The notes under the pieces: generated by a model | Told to the model about the DNA's origin: nothing | The model's input: the letters and a program-made list of their open reading frames with translations, nothing else | Database searches by the model: none | In this document: one piece after another, positions 1 to 8,466 of the stretch | Layout of the letters: each line of letters opens with the position of its first letter | Numbering within the stretch: the stretch's first letter is position 1 | Translations under genes and position numbers: made by a program | Assembly: GCA_017403155.1 (NCBI GenBank) | Contig: JAFQOP010000011.1 | Coordinates: 86,450-150,449, forward strand | Direction: 5' to 3' | Length of the DNA: 64,000 nucleotides | Source: Clostridia bacterium | Lineage (GTDB): Bacteria > Bacillota > Clostridia > Oscillospirales > CAG-272

Positions 1-1
1 C

Positions 2-1006
2 CTAGAGTGCCCGATGGATAAGCTCTCGGGCTTCATATTCTCGATTCTCGGAGCTGCTCAGTTCAAGGAGTTTTACCTCTTTGATGCAGAAAACCTCGAG
101 GAGGAGGCGATAGCCCCCGTTTTGGCATATCTGTCCGATTATGATTGGCGCACGGGAAGGTATGCGGGCGGTGACAACCGAGAGGCGTATGCGCGCCATA
201 TGACGGGAGCTATGAGGCTGCTGATATCTCACCTTCACTCCTGCGGCAGGCTTCTGTCAGGCACGGAGGAGCTGCAGAAAATGCAGAGGGGCGCTTTTAA
301 ATATGCGCTTACTACATCAGCAATAAAATGCAATATAACGGCGGAGTATATTCCGATTGCCTCCGAGGCGGCACTGCGCGCTACCGTAACGGCGGCGGTA
401 AAATACACCGAGAACAAGCTGCGTGCCCTTATGGGGGCGAAGAGCCGACTTGCCGTGAAGGGACTCGAGGACGAATATAAGGGAATTATCGACACCTACT
501 TTGCCGAGCTGTTTGATAAGGTCAACAGAGAGCGCGCAAGGGCGGCAAGACCCGAGTATGAGCGGCTATATGAGGTTGAGGACAGAGAGCTGTCGGTTGC
601 CGATGCGGATGAGATTGAGCGCGCCTCCTGGTCTACGACGGCAAGGCTGGTTGAGGATATCGATGAGTATGCCGAGGCGACCGAGGCAACGACGGTGCTC
701 CCGGACAATTTTGATATGCCATCCGCTTCCCCTGAGAGGGGGGAAAGAGACCGAGGCATAGAGACCTACGGTCTTGACAGGAGCCATATCGAATTCGTGC
801 GCGCCGCACTTGTCGGTGACTATAAGGAAATGCGAGACATTGCCAACAGACTCGGCGAGCTGTGCGACACTCTTGCCGACACGGTAAACGGTGCGTTTGC
901 CGACGGGTTTGGCGACGTTATACTTGAGGTGTCCGACGGTGGATACACGGTTATAGAAGATTACAAAGAGGATATTGAAGAATGGATACAAGCACTAACG
1001 AGGTAA
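2..1006 (+). CDS. TerB_C-domain protein, 5' end cut by window edge
   Basis: The frame is open to the first base of the window, so the true start lies upstream; the first in-frame ATG is at 14. What remains is about 335 residues. The last 75 residues fit the TerB_C domain: a helical stretch (HIEFVRAALVGDY), then NGAFADGFGDVILE and a terminal IEDYKEDIEEW signature. TerB_C proteins usually also carry an N-terminal TerB_N region and run to 600 residues or more; that part would be outside the window. The middle contains acidic, low-complexity sequence. The gene overlaps the next one (BrxD-like ATPase) by 25 bases, so they are co-transcribed and probably translationally coupled. Family knowledge links TerB_N/TerB_C proteins with ATPase-helicase modules of predicted stress or DNA-processing function. 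The molecular role is unknown. Confidence 0.75.
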   Translation, partial: LECPMDKLSGFIFSILGAAQFKEFYLFDAENLEEEAIAPVLAYLSDYDWRTGRYAGGDNREAYARHMTGAMRLLISHLHSCGRLLSGTEELQKMQRGAFKYALTTSAIKCNITAEYIPIASEAALRATVTAAVKYTENKLRALMGAKSRLAVKGLEDEYKGIIDTYFAELFDKVNRERARAARPEYERLYEVEDRELSVADADEIERASWSTTARLVEDIDEYAEATEATTVLPDNFDMPSASPERGERDRGIETYGLDRSHIEFVRAALVGDYKEMRDIANRLGELCDTLADTVNGAFADGFGDVILEVSDGGYTVIEDYKEDIEEWIQALTR

Positions 1007-2349
1007 AGGTACCGAAAAGAATATTGAACACTCTTCTTTCTTCGCTTTCTGCGGGAGTTGTGCCGCGCATCGGTGCGCCCTACATTGCGATAGGAAGAAA
1101 GGAGGAGATTGACTCGCTGCTCGATAATCTCGATGCGGTTGCCGAGGGCGGAGCCTTCACTCGCTTTCTTATAGGAAGATACGGCAGCGGCAAGAGCTTT
1201 CTTATCCAGCTGATACGCGGATATGCACTTGAGCGCGGATTTATATGCGCGGATGCCGACCTTTCTCCCGAGAGACGTCTGACCGGAGGAAACGGAGCGG
1301 GGCTGGCAACCTATAAGGAGCTTATGATAAATATGGCGACAAAGGCGTCACCCGACGGAGGCGCGCTTGCCACCGTGCTTTCAAGGCACTTTACCAAGCT
1401 GAAAACCGATATTATAGCAGAGGGGATTCTCCCCGAGTCAACTCTATTTGAGACCGAGGTGAAGAAAAGGGTATATATGACCCTCTCGGAGCTTGAGGGA
1501 GACGTGGGTGGCTTCGATTTTGCAAGCGTGCTGGGCGAATACTATGCAGCCTCTATGCGTGATGACGGTGAGAAGAAGAGCGCGTGCCTGCGCTGGCTGC
1601 GCGGTGAGTTCTCGACAAAGACGGAGGCGAGGGCGGCGCTCGGAATATCCGTCAGCTCGATTATCGACGACGACAACTGGTATAACTACGTTAAGCTCCT
1701 CTCCGCACTCTCCGTTATGCTCGGTTATTCGGGACTTATACTCTTTATCGATGAGTGCGTGAATCTGTATAAGATACCTAACAGAATATCGAGAGAGGCA
1801 AACTACGAGAAGCTTCTCGCCATATTCAACGACACCCTCCAGGGCAAGGCAAAGAGCCTCGGTGTTATCTTTGGAGGCACACCTCAGTTTCTCGAGGATA
1901 CAAGGCGCGGACTCTTCAGCTACGATGCATTGAAGAGTCGACTAACCGATTCGCGTTATTCGGAGCTCGGCTACCAGAATCTCTCCTCTCCCGTTATAAG
2001 ACTTCGCCGCCTTTCGGACAACGAGCTTCTCGCTCTTACAAAAAGACTCTCAAAGCTGTATATGCAGCGAGAGGGCAGAGATATGCCGCTTGTTTCCGAT
2101 GCACAGATTGAGAGCTTTATAAGGACCTCGACGGCAAGGGCGGGGGCGGATGAGATGATAACCCCGAGAGAGATTATAAGAGACTTTCTGACCCTGCTCA
2201 ACATTCTGCGCGACAACCCGACGGCAACCTTCGAGGAGCTGGTAAAGACGGTGGTTGCAAAGGGTGACCCGCCGCCTCCCGCAGGCGGTGGTGACGGGGA
2301 TGCTCCTGCACCGAAGGGTAAAATAACTTTATTTGATATTGATATTTAA
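982..2349 (+). CDS. BrxD-like ATP-binding protein (DUF2791 family)
   Basis: This 455-residue P-loop ATPase has a Walker A motif GRYGSGKS at residues 65-72 and a Walker B LFIDE near 254-258. Its overall layout matches the BREX ATP-binding protein family (DUF2791, BrxD). The family is found with an Lhr-like helicase in BREX type 2 and with TerB proteins in other islands, and here it sits between exactly those two partners. The start at 982 lies inside the TerB gene and follows an AGAGG site. The C-terminus is proline/glycine-rich (about residues 430-446), a likely flexible tail. It probably couples ATP hydrolysis to a DNA transaction with the neighbouring helicase. That is inference, since no core BREX gene (pglX, pglZ, brxC) is visible in the window. 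Confidence 0.8.
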   Translation: MDTSTNEVKVPKRILNTLLSSLSAGVVPRIGAPYIAIGRKEEIDSLLDNLDAVAEGGAFTRFLIGRYGSGKSFLIQLIRGYALERGFICADADLSPERRLTGGNGAGLATYKELMINMATKASPDGGALATVLSRHFTKLKTDIIAEGILPESTLFETEVKKRVYMTLSELEGDVGGFDFASVLGEYYAASMRDDGEKKSACLRWLRGEFSTKTEARAALGISVSSIIDDDNWYNYVKLLSALSVMLGYSGLILFIDECVNLYKIPNRISREANYEKLLAIFNDTLQGKAKSLGVIFGGTPQFLEDTRRGLFSYDALKSRLTDSRYSELGYQNLSSPVIRLRRLSDNELLALTKRLSKLYMQREGRDMPLVSDAQIESFIRTSTARAGADEMITPREIIRDFLTLLNILRDNPTATFEELVKTVVAKGDPPPPAGGGDGDAPAPKGKITLFDIDI

Positions 2350-2373
2350 TTTTTGGCAGAAAGGAGAAGCAAG

Positions 2374-4629
2374 ATGAGTAATGCCGATTTGATTTTTGAC
2401 AGATTTCCCGATTTTATAAAGGAATACATCTACTCTCACGGCTGGAGTGAGCTGCGCGACATTCAGCTCGCGGCGGCGGACGTTATATTCAACAGCGAGG
2501 CAAACCTTCTTCTTTCGTCCTCCACCGCCTCGGGCAAGACGGAGGCGGCATTCTTCCCGATAATTGCGGACATATACGACAATCCGAGCGAGGTGAAGTC
2601 GGTGTCGGTGCTGTATATCGCACCGCTAAAGTCGCTTATCAACGACCAGTTCTACCGTCTCGAGGAGGTGCTTGATGCGAGCGGAATTCCGCTCACGCAC
2701 TGGCACGGAGACGTCGGTGCCTCGCACAAAACGAAGCTGCTGAAGAACCCGGAGGGTATCCTTCAGATAACGCCCGAGTCTCTTGAGTCGATGCTGATAA
2801 ACCGCTCCAACGATATTCCGCGCATTTTCGGTGGACTCAAATACGTCGTTATCGACGAGATACACGCCCTGATAGGTCAGGATAGAGGTAATCAGGTTAT
2901 TTGTCAGCTCTCGAGGATTGGGCGGCTTATAGGTCATAATCCGCGTAGGGTAGGTCTCAGTGCTACTCTCGGAGACCTTACCGTAGCCGCAGAGTGGCTG
3001 GGCGCGGGCAGCGGCAGGGATACTACCGCACCCGTACCGCCGAGGCTGCCGCTTAAGTGGAGGCTTGGACTCGAGCACTTTTATATACAGAATCCACACG
3101 AATCGCAGACCGCCGATCCGAGTCGCTCTACGGCTCCCGACACCGATAAGGGTGGGCGAGCGCTGCTTGACGCAGGGTATGAGTTTCTCTATGACTCCGT
3201 ATACGGCAAGAAGGCGCTCGTGTTCTCAAACTCGAGGGAGGAAACAGAGTACGTTACCGCAACTCTGCGTCAGATAGCAAGGCACAGACGGGATAACGAC
3301 GTTTTTCTCATCCACCACGGCAACCTATCCGCTTCGCTGCGTGAGGATGCGGAGCTGAAAATGAAGGATGACGGAGTCGGCTCGGTTGTTACCTGTGCTA
3401 CTGTGACTATGGAGCTGGGTATTGATATCGGTCGCCTTGAGCGCGTTGCGCAGGTTGGCGCACCAACGACGGTGTCGGGCTTTCTGCAGCGACTCGGTCG
3501 CTCGGGCAGAAGAGGCGCGCCTCCCGAGATGATAATGGTATACAGAGAGGAGCAGGCGCTGCCAAACGCACCCCTGCCCGAGATTATTCCGTGGGAGCTG
3601 CTCCGCGGTATCGGAATAATCGATCTGTATTCAAAGGAGCGTTTTATTGAGCCACCGAAAATAAGGAAAATGCCCCTGAGTCTTGCTTTCCACCAGACAC
3701 TCAGCACTATTGTCTCGCAGGGCGAGCTTGTGCCAAAGGCGCTCGCGGAGCGCGTGCTCTCACTGCCGCCTCTTTCAACGTTGCCGCGAGAGACTTACCG
3801 CGCGCTTATCGTGTCAATGGTAAACTCGGATTATCTCGAGATGACGCCCGAGGGCGGTCTTATAATTGGACTTGCGGGCGAGAGGATAATTAATTCTTAT
3901 AAATTCTACGCAGTTTTCAAGGATAGCGAGGACTACACAGTTCGCTGCGAAAGCGAGGAAATAGGCACCATCACCAACCCCGTTCCCGTGGGCGACCGCT
4001 TTGCTCTGGCGGGCAGAGTGTGGGAGGTCAAGGAGGTTGATATGCCCCGCAAGCTCATCTTCGTCAAGGCTGTGGACGGCAAGATGGAGATATCCTGGCC
4101 GGGGGACGGCGGAGAGATACACACGACTCTTCTGCTTGCTATGCGCTCGGTGCTCCTCTCGGACACCGATTATGCGTATCTCGGGGAGAATGCAAAAACG
4201 AGGCTCGACAACGCCCGTCGCGTGGCACAGAACGCAGGGATGGATAAGAAGCTCGTTGTGTTCCTCGGTGGACAGAGCTTTGCGTTCTTCCCGTGGCTGG
4301 GCACGCGCTCCTTCCGAACTATGCGCCGCATTATGCAAAAGCATGCCTCGGAGCTTGGTATATCCGATATACAGAGCGAGGGCTGCTGCTATATCACCTT
4401 CAAGGCGAAGGACAGACGCGCAGGCGAGGAGCTGATTAGGGCGATAGGGAATATCATAGAGCGCGACGGACTCGACACCGCCTCGCTTGTAGCCGACGGA
4501 GAGTGCCCCGTGTTCGATAAATTCGACGAGTATATTCCACCCGAGCTGCTTCGCGAGGCATATGCCGCCGACAGACTTCTTGACAGCGAGATACTTGAGA
4601 GATACCGTGATGGAGGGCTATACGTATGA
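2374..4629 (+). CDS. DEAD/DEAH-box helicase, BrxHI/Lhr-like
   Basis: A 751-residue superfamily II helicase. Visible motifs are motif I STASGKT (about 50-56), motif II DEIH (161-164), motif III LSATLGD (about 195-201) and motif VI QRLGRSGRRG (from 372). The spacing and the SATLGD form resemble Lhr and the BREX helicase BrxHI. A C-terminal region of about 300 residues beyond the helicase core may bind nucleic acid or partners. I chose ATG 2374 because AAAGGAG ends 7 bases upstream; the frame can be extended to a TTG at 2353, but that has no ribosome site. It follows the BrxD-like ATPase by 24 bases and overlaps the next methyltransferase by 4 bases (ATGA). Confidence 0.85.
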   Translation: MSNADLIFDRFPDFIKEYIYSHGWSELRDIQLAAADVIFNSEANLLLSSSTASGKTEAAFFPIIADIYDNPSEVKSVSVLYIAPLKSLINDQFYRLEEVLDASGIPLTHWHGDVGASHKTKLLKNPEGILQITPESLESMLINRSNDIPRIFGGLKYVVIDEIHALIGQDRGNQVICQLSRIGRLIGHNPRRVGLSATLGDLTVAAEWLGAGSGRDTTAPVPPRLPLKWRLGLEHFYIQNPHESQTADPSRSTAPDTDKGGRALLDAGYEFLYDSVYGKKALVFSNSREETEYVTATLRQIARHRRDNDVFLIHHGNLSASLREDAELKMKDDGVGSVVTCATVTMELGIDIGRLERVAQVGAPTTVSGFLQRLGRSGRRGAPPEMIMVYREEQALPNAPLPEIIPWELLRGIGIIDLYSKERFIEPPKIRKMPLSLAFHQTLSTIVSQGELVPKALAERVLSLPPLSTLPRETYRALIVSMVNSDYLEMTPEGGLIIGLAGERIINSYKFYAVFKDSEDYTVRCESEEIGTITNPVPVGDRFALAGRVWEVKEVDMPRKLIFVKAVDGKMEISWPGDGGEIHTTLLLAMRSVLLSDTDYAYLGENAKTRLDNARRVAQNAGMDKKLVVFLGGQSFAFFPWLGTRSFRTMRRIMQKHASELGISDIQSEGCCYITFKAKDRRAGEELIRAIGNIIERDGLDTASLVADGECPVFDKFDEYIPPELLREAYAADRLLDSEILERYRDGGLYV

Positions 4630-5387
4630 TGTACGATCTTCTTGCCTCTGTTTACGATGAGATAAACGGAGATATATCCTATCCCGAGTGGGCGGATTTT
4701 ATAGAGAGAATTATCAGTGATAATTACACTGCGGGCAAGCCCGAGCTGGTGCTCGACCTCGGGTGCGGCACGGGAAGCATGACGATAGAGCTCGCCCGTC
4801 GCGGCTATGATATGACGGGCATCGACCTCTCGCCCGAGATGCTCGACGTTGCAAGAGAGCGCGCCGAGGAGGCGGGAGTTGGGGACAAAATGCTCTGGCT
4901 GTGCCAGGATATGACGGAATTTGAGCTCTACGGCACCGTAGACGTTGCCGTTTCCTGCCTCGACTGCCTTAATCATCTCACCGAGGACGGGGAACTGAAA
5001 AAATGTCTCTCTCTGGTTCATAATTACCTTATCCCCGACGGACTGTTTATCTTTGATATCAACGGACGGGCAAAGTTCGAGAATATCTATGCGTCAAACA
5101 GCTACGTTATGGAAACGGAGGGGGCTATGTGCGTGTGGCAGAACGACTATGACCCCGAGGAGGAGCTGTGCGGCTTTTATATAACCCTCTTTTCCGAGAG
5201 GGATGACGGAACGTATGAGCGATACGACGAGGAGCAGTGTGAGCGAATGTATACACTCGACACGGTAAAAAGGCTGCTCGGGGAGGAGGGCTTTGAGCTT
5301 ATCGGTGCTTATTCCGATTATAGCCTCACACCCGCAACGGATGAAAGCGAAAGAATATACGTCGCCGCAAGGTGCATAAAGGAGTAG
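4626..5387 (+). CDS. Class I SAM-dependent methyltransferase
   Basis: A 253-residue Rossmann-fold methyltransferase. Motif I is DLGCGTG (44-50), followed by GIDLSPEML at the acidic-loop position, which binds the ribose of SAM. The N-terminal segment (YDLLASVYDEINGDISY) resembles that of small-molecule or RNA methyltransferases of the ubiE/tam type. I see no DNA-methylase signature (DPPY or NPPF), so it should not be called a BREX PglX. The start codon overlaps the helicase stop (ATGA), which indicates co-translation. Whether it belongs functionally to the TerB-ATPase-helicase module or only shares its transcript cannot be told from sequence. The substrate is unknown. Confidence 0.8.
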   Translation: MMYDLLASVYDEINGDISYPEWADFIERIISDNYTAGKPELVLDLGCGTGSMTIELARRGYDMTGIDLSPEMLDVARERAEEAGVGDKMLWLCQDMTEFELYGTVDVAVSCLDCLNHLTEDGELKKCLSLVHNYLIPDGLFIFDINGRAKFENIYASNSYVMETEGAMCVWQNDYDPEEELCGFYITLFSERDDGTYERYDEEQCERMYTLDTVKRLLGEEGFELIGAYSDYSLTPATDESERIYVAARCIKE

Positions 5388-5395
5388 AATGTAAA

Positions 5396-6283
5396 ATGGA
5401 AAACAAAAAGTCAACGATATTAAGAGGTATGACCCGCGATGGCTCTGCGAGAATACTCGTTATTAACTCCACCGAGCTTGTTAATGGGATGATTCGGGCG
5501 CATAAGACCACCCCTACCGCCACCGCCGCACTTGGCAGAACGGCAACGGCGGCATCCATGATAGGCACTATGCTGCCCGAGGACGGGGATACAGTTACCA
5601 TCACCTTTGCGGGAGACGGCGAGGCAGGCAAGGTTATAGCGGTTGCCGACTACTTCGGTAACGTTAAGGGATATATACAGAACCCGATGGCAAATCCGCC
5701 GAAGAAGCCAAACGGCAAGCTCGACGTCGGCGCAGCGATAGGCAGAGGCACTCTCAGCTTTGTCAAGCAGCTTGGCAAGGGTGAGCCGCAGATAGGCATG
5801 ACCGAGATAGTGACGGGCGAGATAGCGGAGGATATTGCCTCCTACTTTGCTAACAGCGAGCAGGTGCCGACCCTCCTTTCTCTCGGTGTGCTTGTTGACA
5901 AGGATTATACCTGCCTTGCCGCAGGCGGAGTTCTCGTGCAGCTGCTGCCCTTTCCCGACGAGTCGATAGTTGATATTCTGGAACGAAATGCGAGTGCACT
6001 CGGAGGAGTATCTCATCTCTTTGAGCGCGGACTCTCCAACAAGGAGATTGCGGATATAGCTCTCGAGGGTATTCCATACGACGTGTTCGATACCGTAGAG
6101 GTCGAATACAGATGCGATTGCTCCCGTGCTAGGATGCTCGAAAAGATGCGCTCCCTCGGTAGCAAGGAGCTTCTCGGTCTGCTCGACGAGCAGGAGGCGG
6201 AGGGCAAGGAGCGCACCCTTACAGCTGCGTGCCGCTTCTGCAACAGCGAATACACCTTTACCGAAAAGGAGCTTATAAAATAA
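5396..6283 (+). CDS. hslO: Redox-regulated chaperone Hsp33
   Basis: A 295-residue Hsp33 homologue, a cytosolic holdase activated by oxidation. The N-terminal half contains the typical HKTTPTATAALGRT region. The C-terminal zinc switch has C240-x-C242 and C279-x-x-C282, so all four redox-active cysteines are present, although the spacer between pairs (36 residues) is slightly longer than the usual 27-32. The start at 5396 is the ATG behind AAAGGAG at 5378-5384; an upstream GTG at 5372 would overlap the methyltransferase and lacks its own site. It is the last gene before a strong terminator at 6291-6330. Confidence 0.95.
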   Translation: MENKKSTILRGMTRDGSARILVINSTELVNGMIRAHKTTPTATAALGRTATAASMIGTMLPEDGDTVTITFAGDGEAGKVIAVADYFGNVKGYIQNPMANPPKKPNGKLDVGAAIGRGTLSFVKQLGKGEPQIGMTEIVTGEIAEDIASYFANSEQVPTLLSLGVLVDKDYTCLAAGGVLVQLLPFPDESIVDILERNASALGGVSHLFERGLSNKEIADIALEGIPYDVFDTVEVEYRCDCSRARMLEKMRSLGSKELLGLLDEQEAEGKERTLTAACRFCNSEYTFTEKELIK

Positions 6284-6290
6284 ACCCTTT

Positions 6291-6330
6291 CCCTCGCCGT
6301 CGCATATAGTGATGGCGAGGGGATTTTTTT
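6291..6330 (+). terminator. Rho-independent terminator after hslO
   Basis: A perfect 8-bp stem (CCCTCGCC at 6291-6298, GGCGAGGG at 6314-6321) with a 15-nt loop is followed by seven T residues. It closes the TerB-ATPase-helicase-methyltransferase-hslO transcript. The next gene begins only 18 bases downstream, with no room for a promoter in between. Confidence 0.9.
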
Positions 6331-6348
6331 GCCCCACGGGGAGAGTAT

Positions 6349-6873
6349 ATGAATTTTTTGTCCGAACGGAATATACGGCAGCACCGCGAATACGTACGGG
6401 AGCTGGAGCACCGATATTCGATTTTTGTGAAGAGCTATCCCGTCCTTGAGGGGAAGGATGCTGTGGGAATACGTTTATCACGCATCGCGAGAGGGGAGAG
6501 GGAGGAGGCTTTGCGGCTATACTGTGAGCTTGCGGCGCACCGCCTTTTTTTCTCCTCCTTTTGCGACAGATGCGTGAGATGCGCTGCGATTGCCGAAAGG
6601 TACGGCAGCGAGGCGAGCTTTTTGCATGAGCTTCTCCGCTATTCTCTGGAGAGGGAGGGCTTTTTGCTCATTTACGTTGACAGACGAGGGGAGGTCCGTT
6701 ACAGTGCGGGCAGGGAATACTGCGATATATTCCTGCGTCAGTCCCCCTCGCTTGCGGTTGATTTGTGTGAGCATGCATATCTTCCCGACTACGGGTTTGA
6801 TAAGTACACCTATCTGAAAAGGGCGCTCTCCTTCCTCGATTTGTCAAAAATTACAAAGGATATTGCAAAATAG
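6349..6873 (+). CDS. Divergent Fe/Mn superoxide dismutase-like protein
   Basis: A 174-residue protein, shorter than the usual 190-210. The C-terminal half carries recognisable SOD signatures: AVDLCEHAYLPDY (135-147), corresponding to the family DVWEHAYYLDY motif with Asp138 and His142 as metal ligands, then a Y-x-Y-L-x-x-x-L-S-F segment. His64 in AAHRLFF fits the second-helix ligand. H12-x-x-Y15-V16 matches the family H-x-x-Y-V. Counting back five residues, however, the first-helix metal-ligand histidine position is occupied by Arg7, and the Trp of DVWEH is Cys. It may be a SOD with altered metal binding or a non-enzymatic descendant. A GGGGAGAG ribosome site precedes ATG 6349. No promoter fits between this start and the terminator just upstream. 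Confidence 0.6.
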   Translation: MNFLSERNIRQHREYVRELEHRYSIFVKSYPVLEGKDAVGIRLSRIARGEREEALRLYCELAAHRLFFSSFCDRCVRCAAIAERYGSEASFLHELLRYSLEREGFLLIYVDRRGEVRYSAGREYCDIFLRQSPSLAVDLCEHAYLPDYGFDKYTYLKRALSFLDLSKITKDIAK

Positions 6874-6891
6874 AAAAAATAATGCTAGAAT
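6863..6891 (+). promoter_or_regulatory. Sigma-A promoter for pfp
   Basis: TTGCAA (6863-6868), a 17-bp spacer and TAGAAT (6886-6891). It lies over the stop codon of the SOD-like gene and about 30 bases before the pfp start. Confidence 0.65.
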
Positions 6892-6922
6892 ATAGGAAGT
6901 AACGAAAATAAGGAGAATTTCT

Positions 6923-8155
6923 ATGAAAATTCTTAAAGGAAATGCGGTAGTCGGACAGTCAGGCGGTCCCACCGCGGCAATAAACGCCACACTCTCGGGT
7001 GTTATCAGAGGGGCGCTTGCCGCAAAGGAGGAGGGGATTATAAACACCCTCTACGGAATGAGAAATGGCATCGAGGGATTTCTTGAGGAGAGAATGATTG
7101 ACCTCACCGAGAGGTTTAGAGACGGTGCGGAGCTTGATATACTTGAGCAGACACCTGCGGCGGCGCTCGGCTCCTGCCGCAAGAAGATGAAGTCTGCCGA
7201 CGCCGATCCCGACACCTACAAGAGACTTCTCGAGATTTTCAAAAAGTATGATATTCGATACTTCTTCTACATAGGCGGCAACGATTCGATGGATACTGTG
7301 GCAAAGCTCTCCGAGTATGCGCGCTCGAACGACTATGAGCTGCGTGTTGTCGGCGTGCCCAAGACTATTGACAATGACCTCGCCGCTACTGACCACACCC
7401 CGGGCTTCGGCTCTGCGGCAAAGTACGTTGCTACGACTCTTAAGGAGATACTCCGCGACGTCTCCGTCTACACTATGAAGGCTGTCACGATAGTTGAAAT
7501 AATGGGTAGAGATGCGGGCTGGCTTACCGCTTCGGCAGCGCTCCCGAAGCTCTCCGGCGGTCTTGCACCCGACCTTATCTACCTTCCCGAGCGAACCTTT
7601 GACGTTGAGGAGCTTATTGCATCGATAGAGAAGACCTTTGAGGACCATCCTGCCGTGCTCGTTGCGGTATCGGAGGGAATACGCATGGCTGACGGCACCT
7701 ACGTCGGTGCCAGCGGCACAAAGACCGATGCCTTCGGTCACGTTCAGCTCTCGGGTGCGGGCAAGGCGCTTGAATACATAGTTAAGGAAAGACTTGGCTG
7801 CAAGGTACGCTCCATAGAGCTCAACCTCCCCCAGCGCGCTGCGGGACACCTGCTCTCGGGGTGTGATATCGAGGAGTCCGTTAAGGTTGGAATGGGTGCT
7901 GTTAAGGTTGCCGCAGAGGGCAGAACGGGTGTCATGATGACTATCGTAAGAGGCGACGGTGATGAATACACCTCCTCCGTCGGATGTGCCGAGATTTCTA
8001 GGATAGCAAACGCGGTGCGCGGTGTTCCCGACGAGTATATCAACGATGAATCCAACGGTATCACCGAGGCAGGACTGCGTTATCTCGCGCCCCTTATTGA
8101 GGGCGAGGTAAATGTTGTTTACGAGCACGGTCTGCCGAAGCACATTGTTCTTTAA
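6923..8155 (+). CDS. pfp: Pyrophosphate-dependent 6-phosphofructokinase
   Basis: A 410-residue phosphofructokinase that uses PPi to phosphorylate fructose 6-phosphate, a reversible cytosolic glycolytic step. The N-terminal GQSGGPTAAIN loop is present. The nucleotide/PPi motif reads GGNDSMDT (118-125): Asp121 replaces the Gly of ATP-dependent enzymes (GGDGS). The active-site PKTIDND follows with Lys147. Both features mark the PPi-using clade. It is monocistronic, with its own promoter at 6863 and a terminator at 8208. Confidence 0.92.
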   Translation: MKILKGNAVVGQSGGPTAAINATLSGVIRGALAAKEEGIINTLYGMRNGIEGFLEERMIDLTERFRDGAELDILEQTPAAALGSCRKKMKSADADPDTYKRLLEIFKKYDIRYFFYIGGNDSMDTVAKLSEYARSNDYELRVVGVPKTIDNDLAATDHTPGFGSAAKYVATTLKEILRDVSVYTMKAVTIVEIMGRDAGWLTASAALPKLSGGLAPDLIYLPERTFDVEELIASIEKTFEDHPAVLVAVSEGIRMADGTYVGASGTKTDAFGHVQLSGAGKALEYIVKERLGCKVRSIELNLPQRAAGHLLSGCDIEESVKVGMGAVKVAAEGRTGVMMTIVRGDGDEYTSSVGCAEISRIANAVRGVPDEYINDESNGITEAGLRYLAPLIEGEVNVVYEHGLPKHIVL

Positions 8156-8207
8156 TATGAGTTAAAGTGGGGCAGAACGAATATTTTCTGCTTGTGATAT
8201 TTTTTAC

Positions 8208-8244
8208 GACGGGTGCGCTCTGCGTACCCGTCAAACTTTTTTTT
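8208..8244 (+). terminator. Rho-independent terminator after pfp
   Basis: An 11-bp stem with one G-U pair (8208-8218 with 8222-8232), a TCT loop, then AAAC and eight T residues. Confidence 0.85.
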
Positions 8245-8254
8245 GCTTTACTAC

Positions 8255-8283
8255 TTGATTTTCTTACACCCGTGTGCTAGAAT
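8255..8283 (+). promoter_or_regulatory. Sigma-A promoter for metK
   Basis: TTGATT (8255-8260), 17-bp spacer, TAGAAT (8278-8283). Transcription would start just upstream of the S-box aptamer. Confidence 0.75.
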
Positions 8284-8302
8284 ATAGAGGAATTAAATAA
8301 TA

Positions 8303-8437
8303 CTTATCAAGAGTGGCGGAGGGACTGGCCCTGTGAAGCCCGGCAACCTATATGAAAATATAAGGTGCTAAATCCCGATAGATGAGTGTATCACACGTGC
8401 TCGGGAGTTGCGCCGCAATTTTCGGGTGCTTTTTGTT
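8303..8437 (+). ncRNA. SAM-I (S-box) riboswitch with terminator, controlling metK
   Basis: The leader contains the hallmark S-box sequence: CTTATCAAGAGTGGCGGAGG (8303-8322), GACTGGCCC, TGAAGCCCGGCAAC, then GGTGCTAAATCC. These make the P1-P4 four-way junction with the kink-turn. Downstream, a long G-U-rich stem (8397-8411 with 8415-8428) followed by TTTTTGTTTG forms the terminator. When SAM is abundant the aptamer folds and the terminator stops transcription before metK, which is the SAM-producing enzyme, giving feedback. Of the 311-bp gap between pfp and metK, this RNA, the promoter and the pfp terminator explain nearly all. Confidence 0.95.
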
Positions 8438-8466
8438 TGATAGGACATCAGATTGGAGAAACGATT

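Noticed and set aside
982-4629. Calling the left cluster a BREX system
   Set aside because: Only BrxD-like and BrxHI-like proteins are present; the defining pglZ and methylase genes are not in the window.
6959-8143. 394-codon open frame on the - strand under pfp
   Set aside because: It is fully antisense to a clear enzyme gene, has no ribosome site, and its sequence shows no family features; it is a by-product of codon bias.
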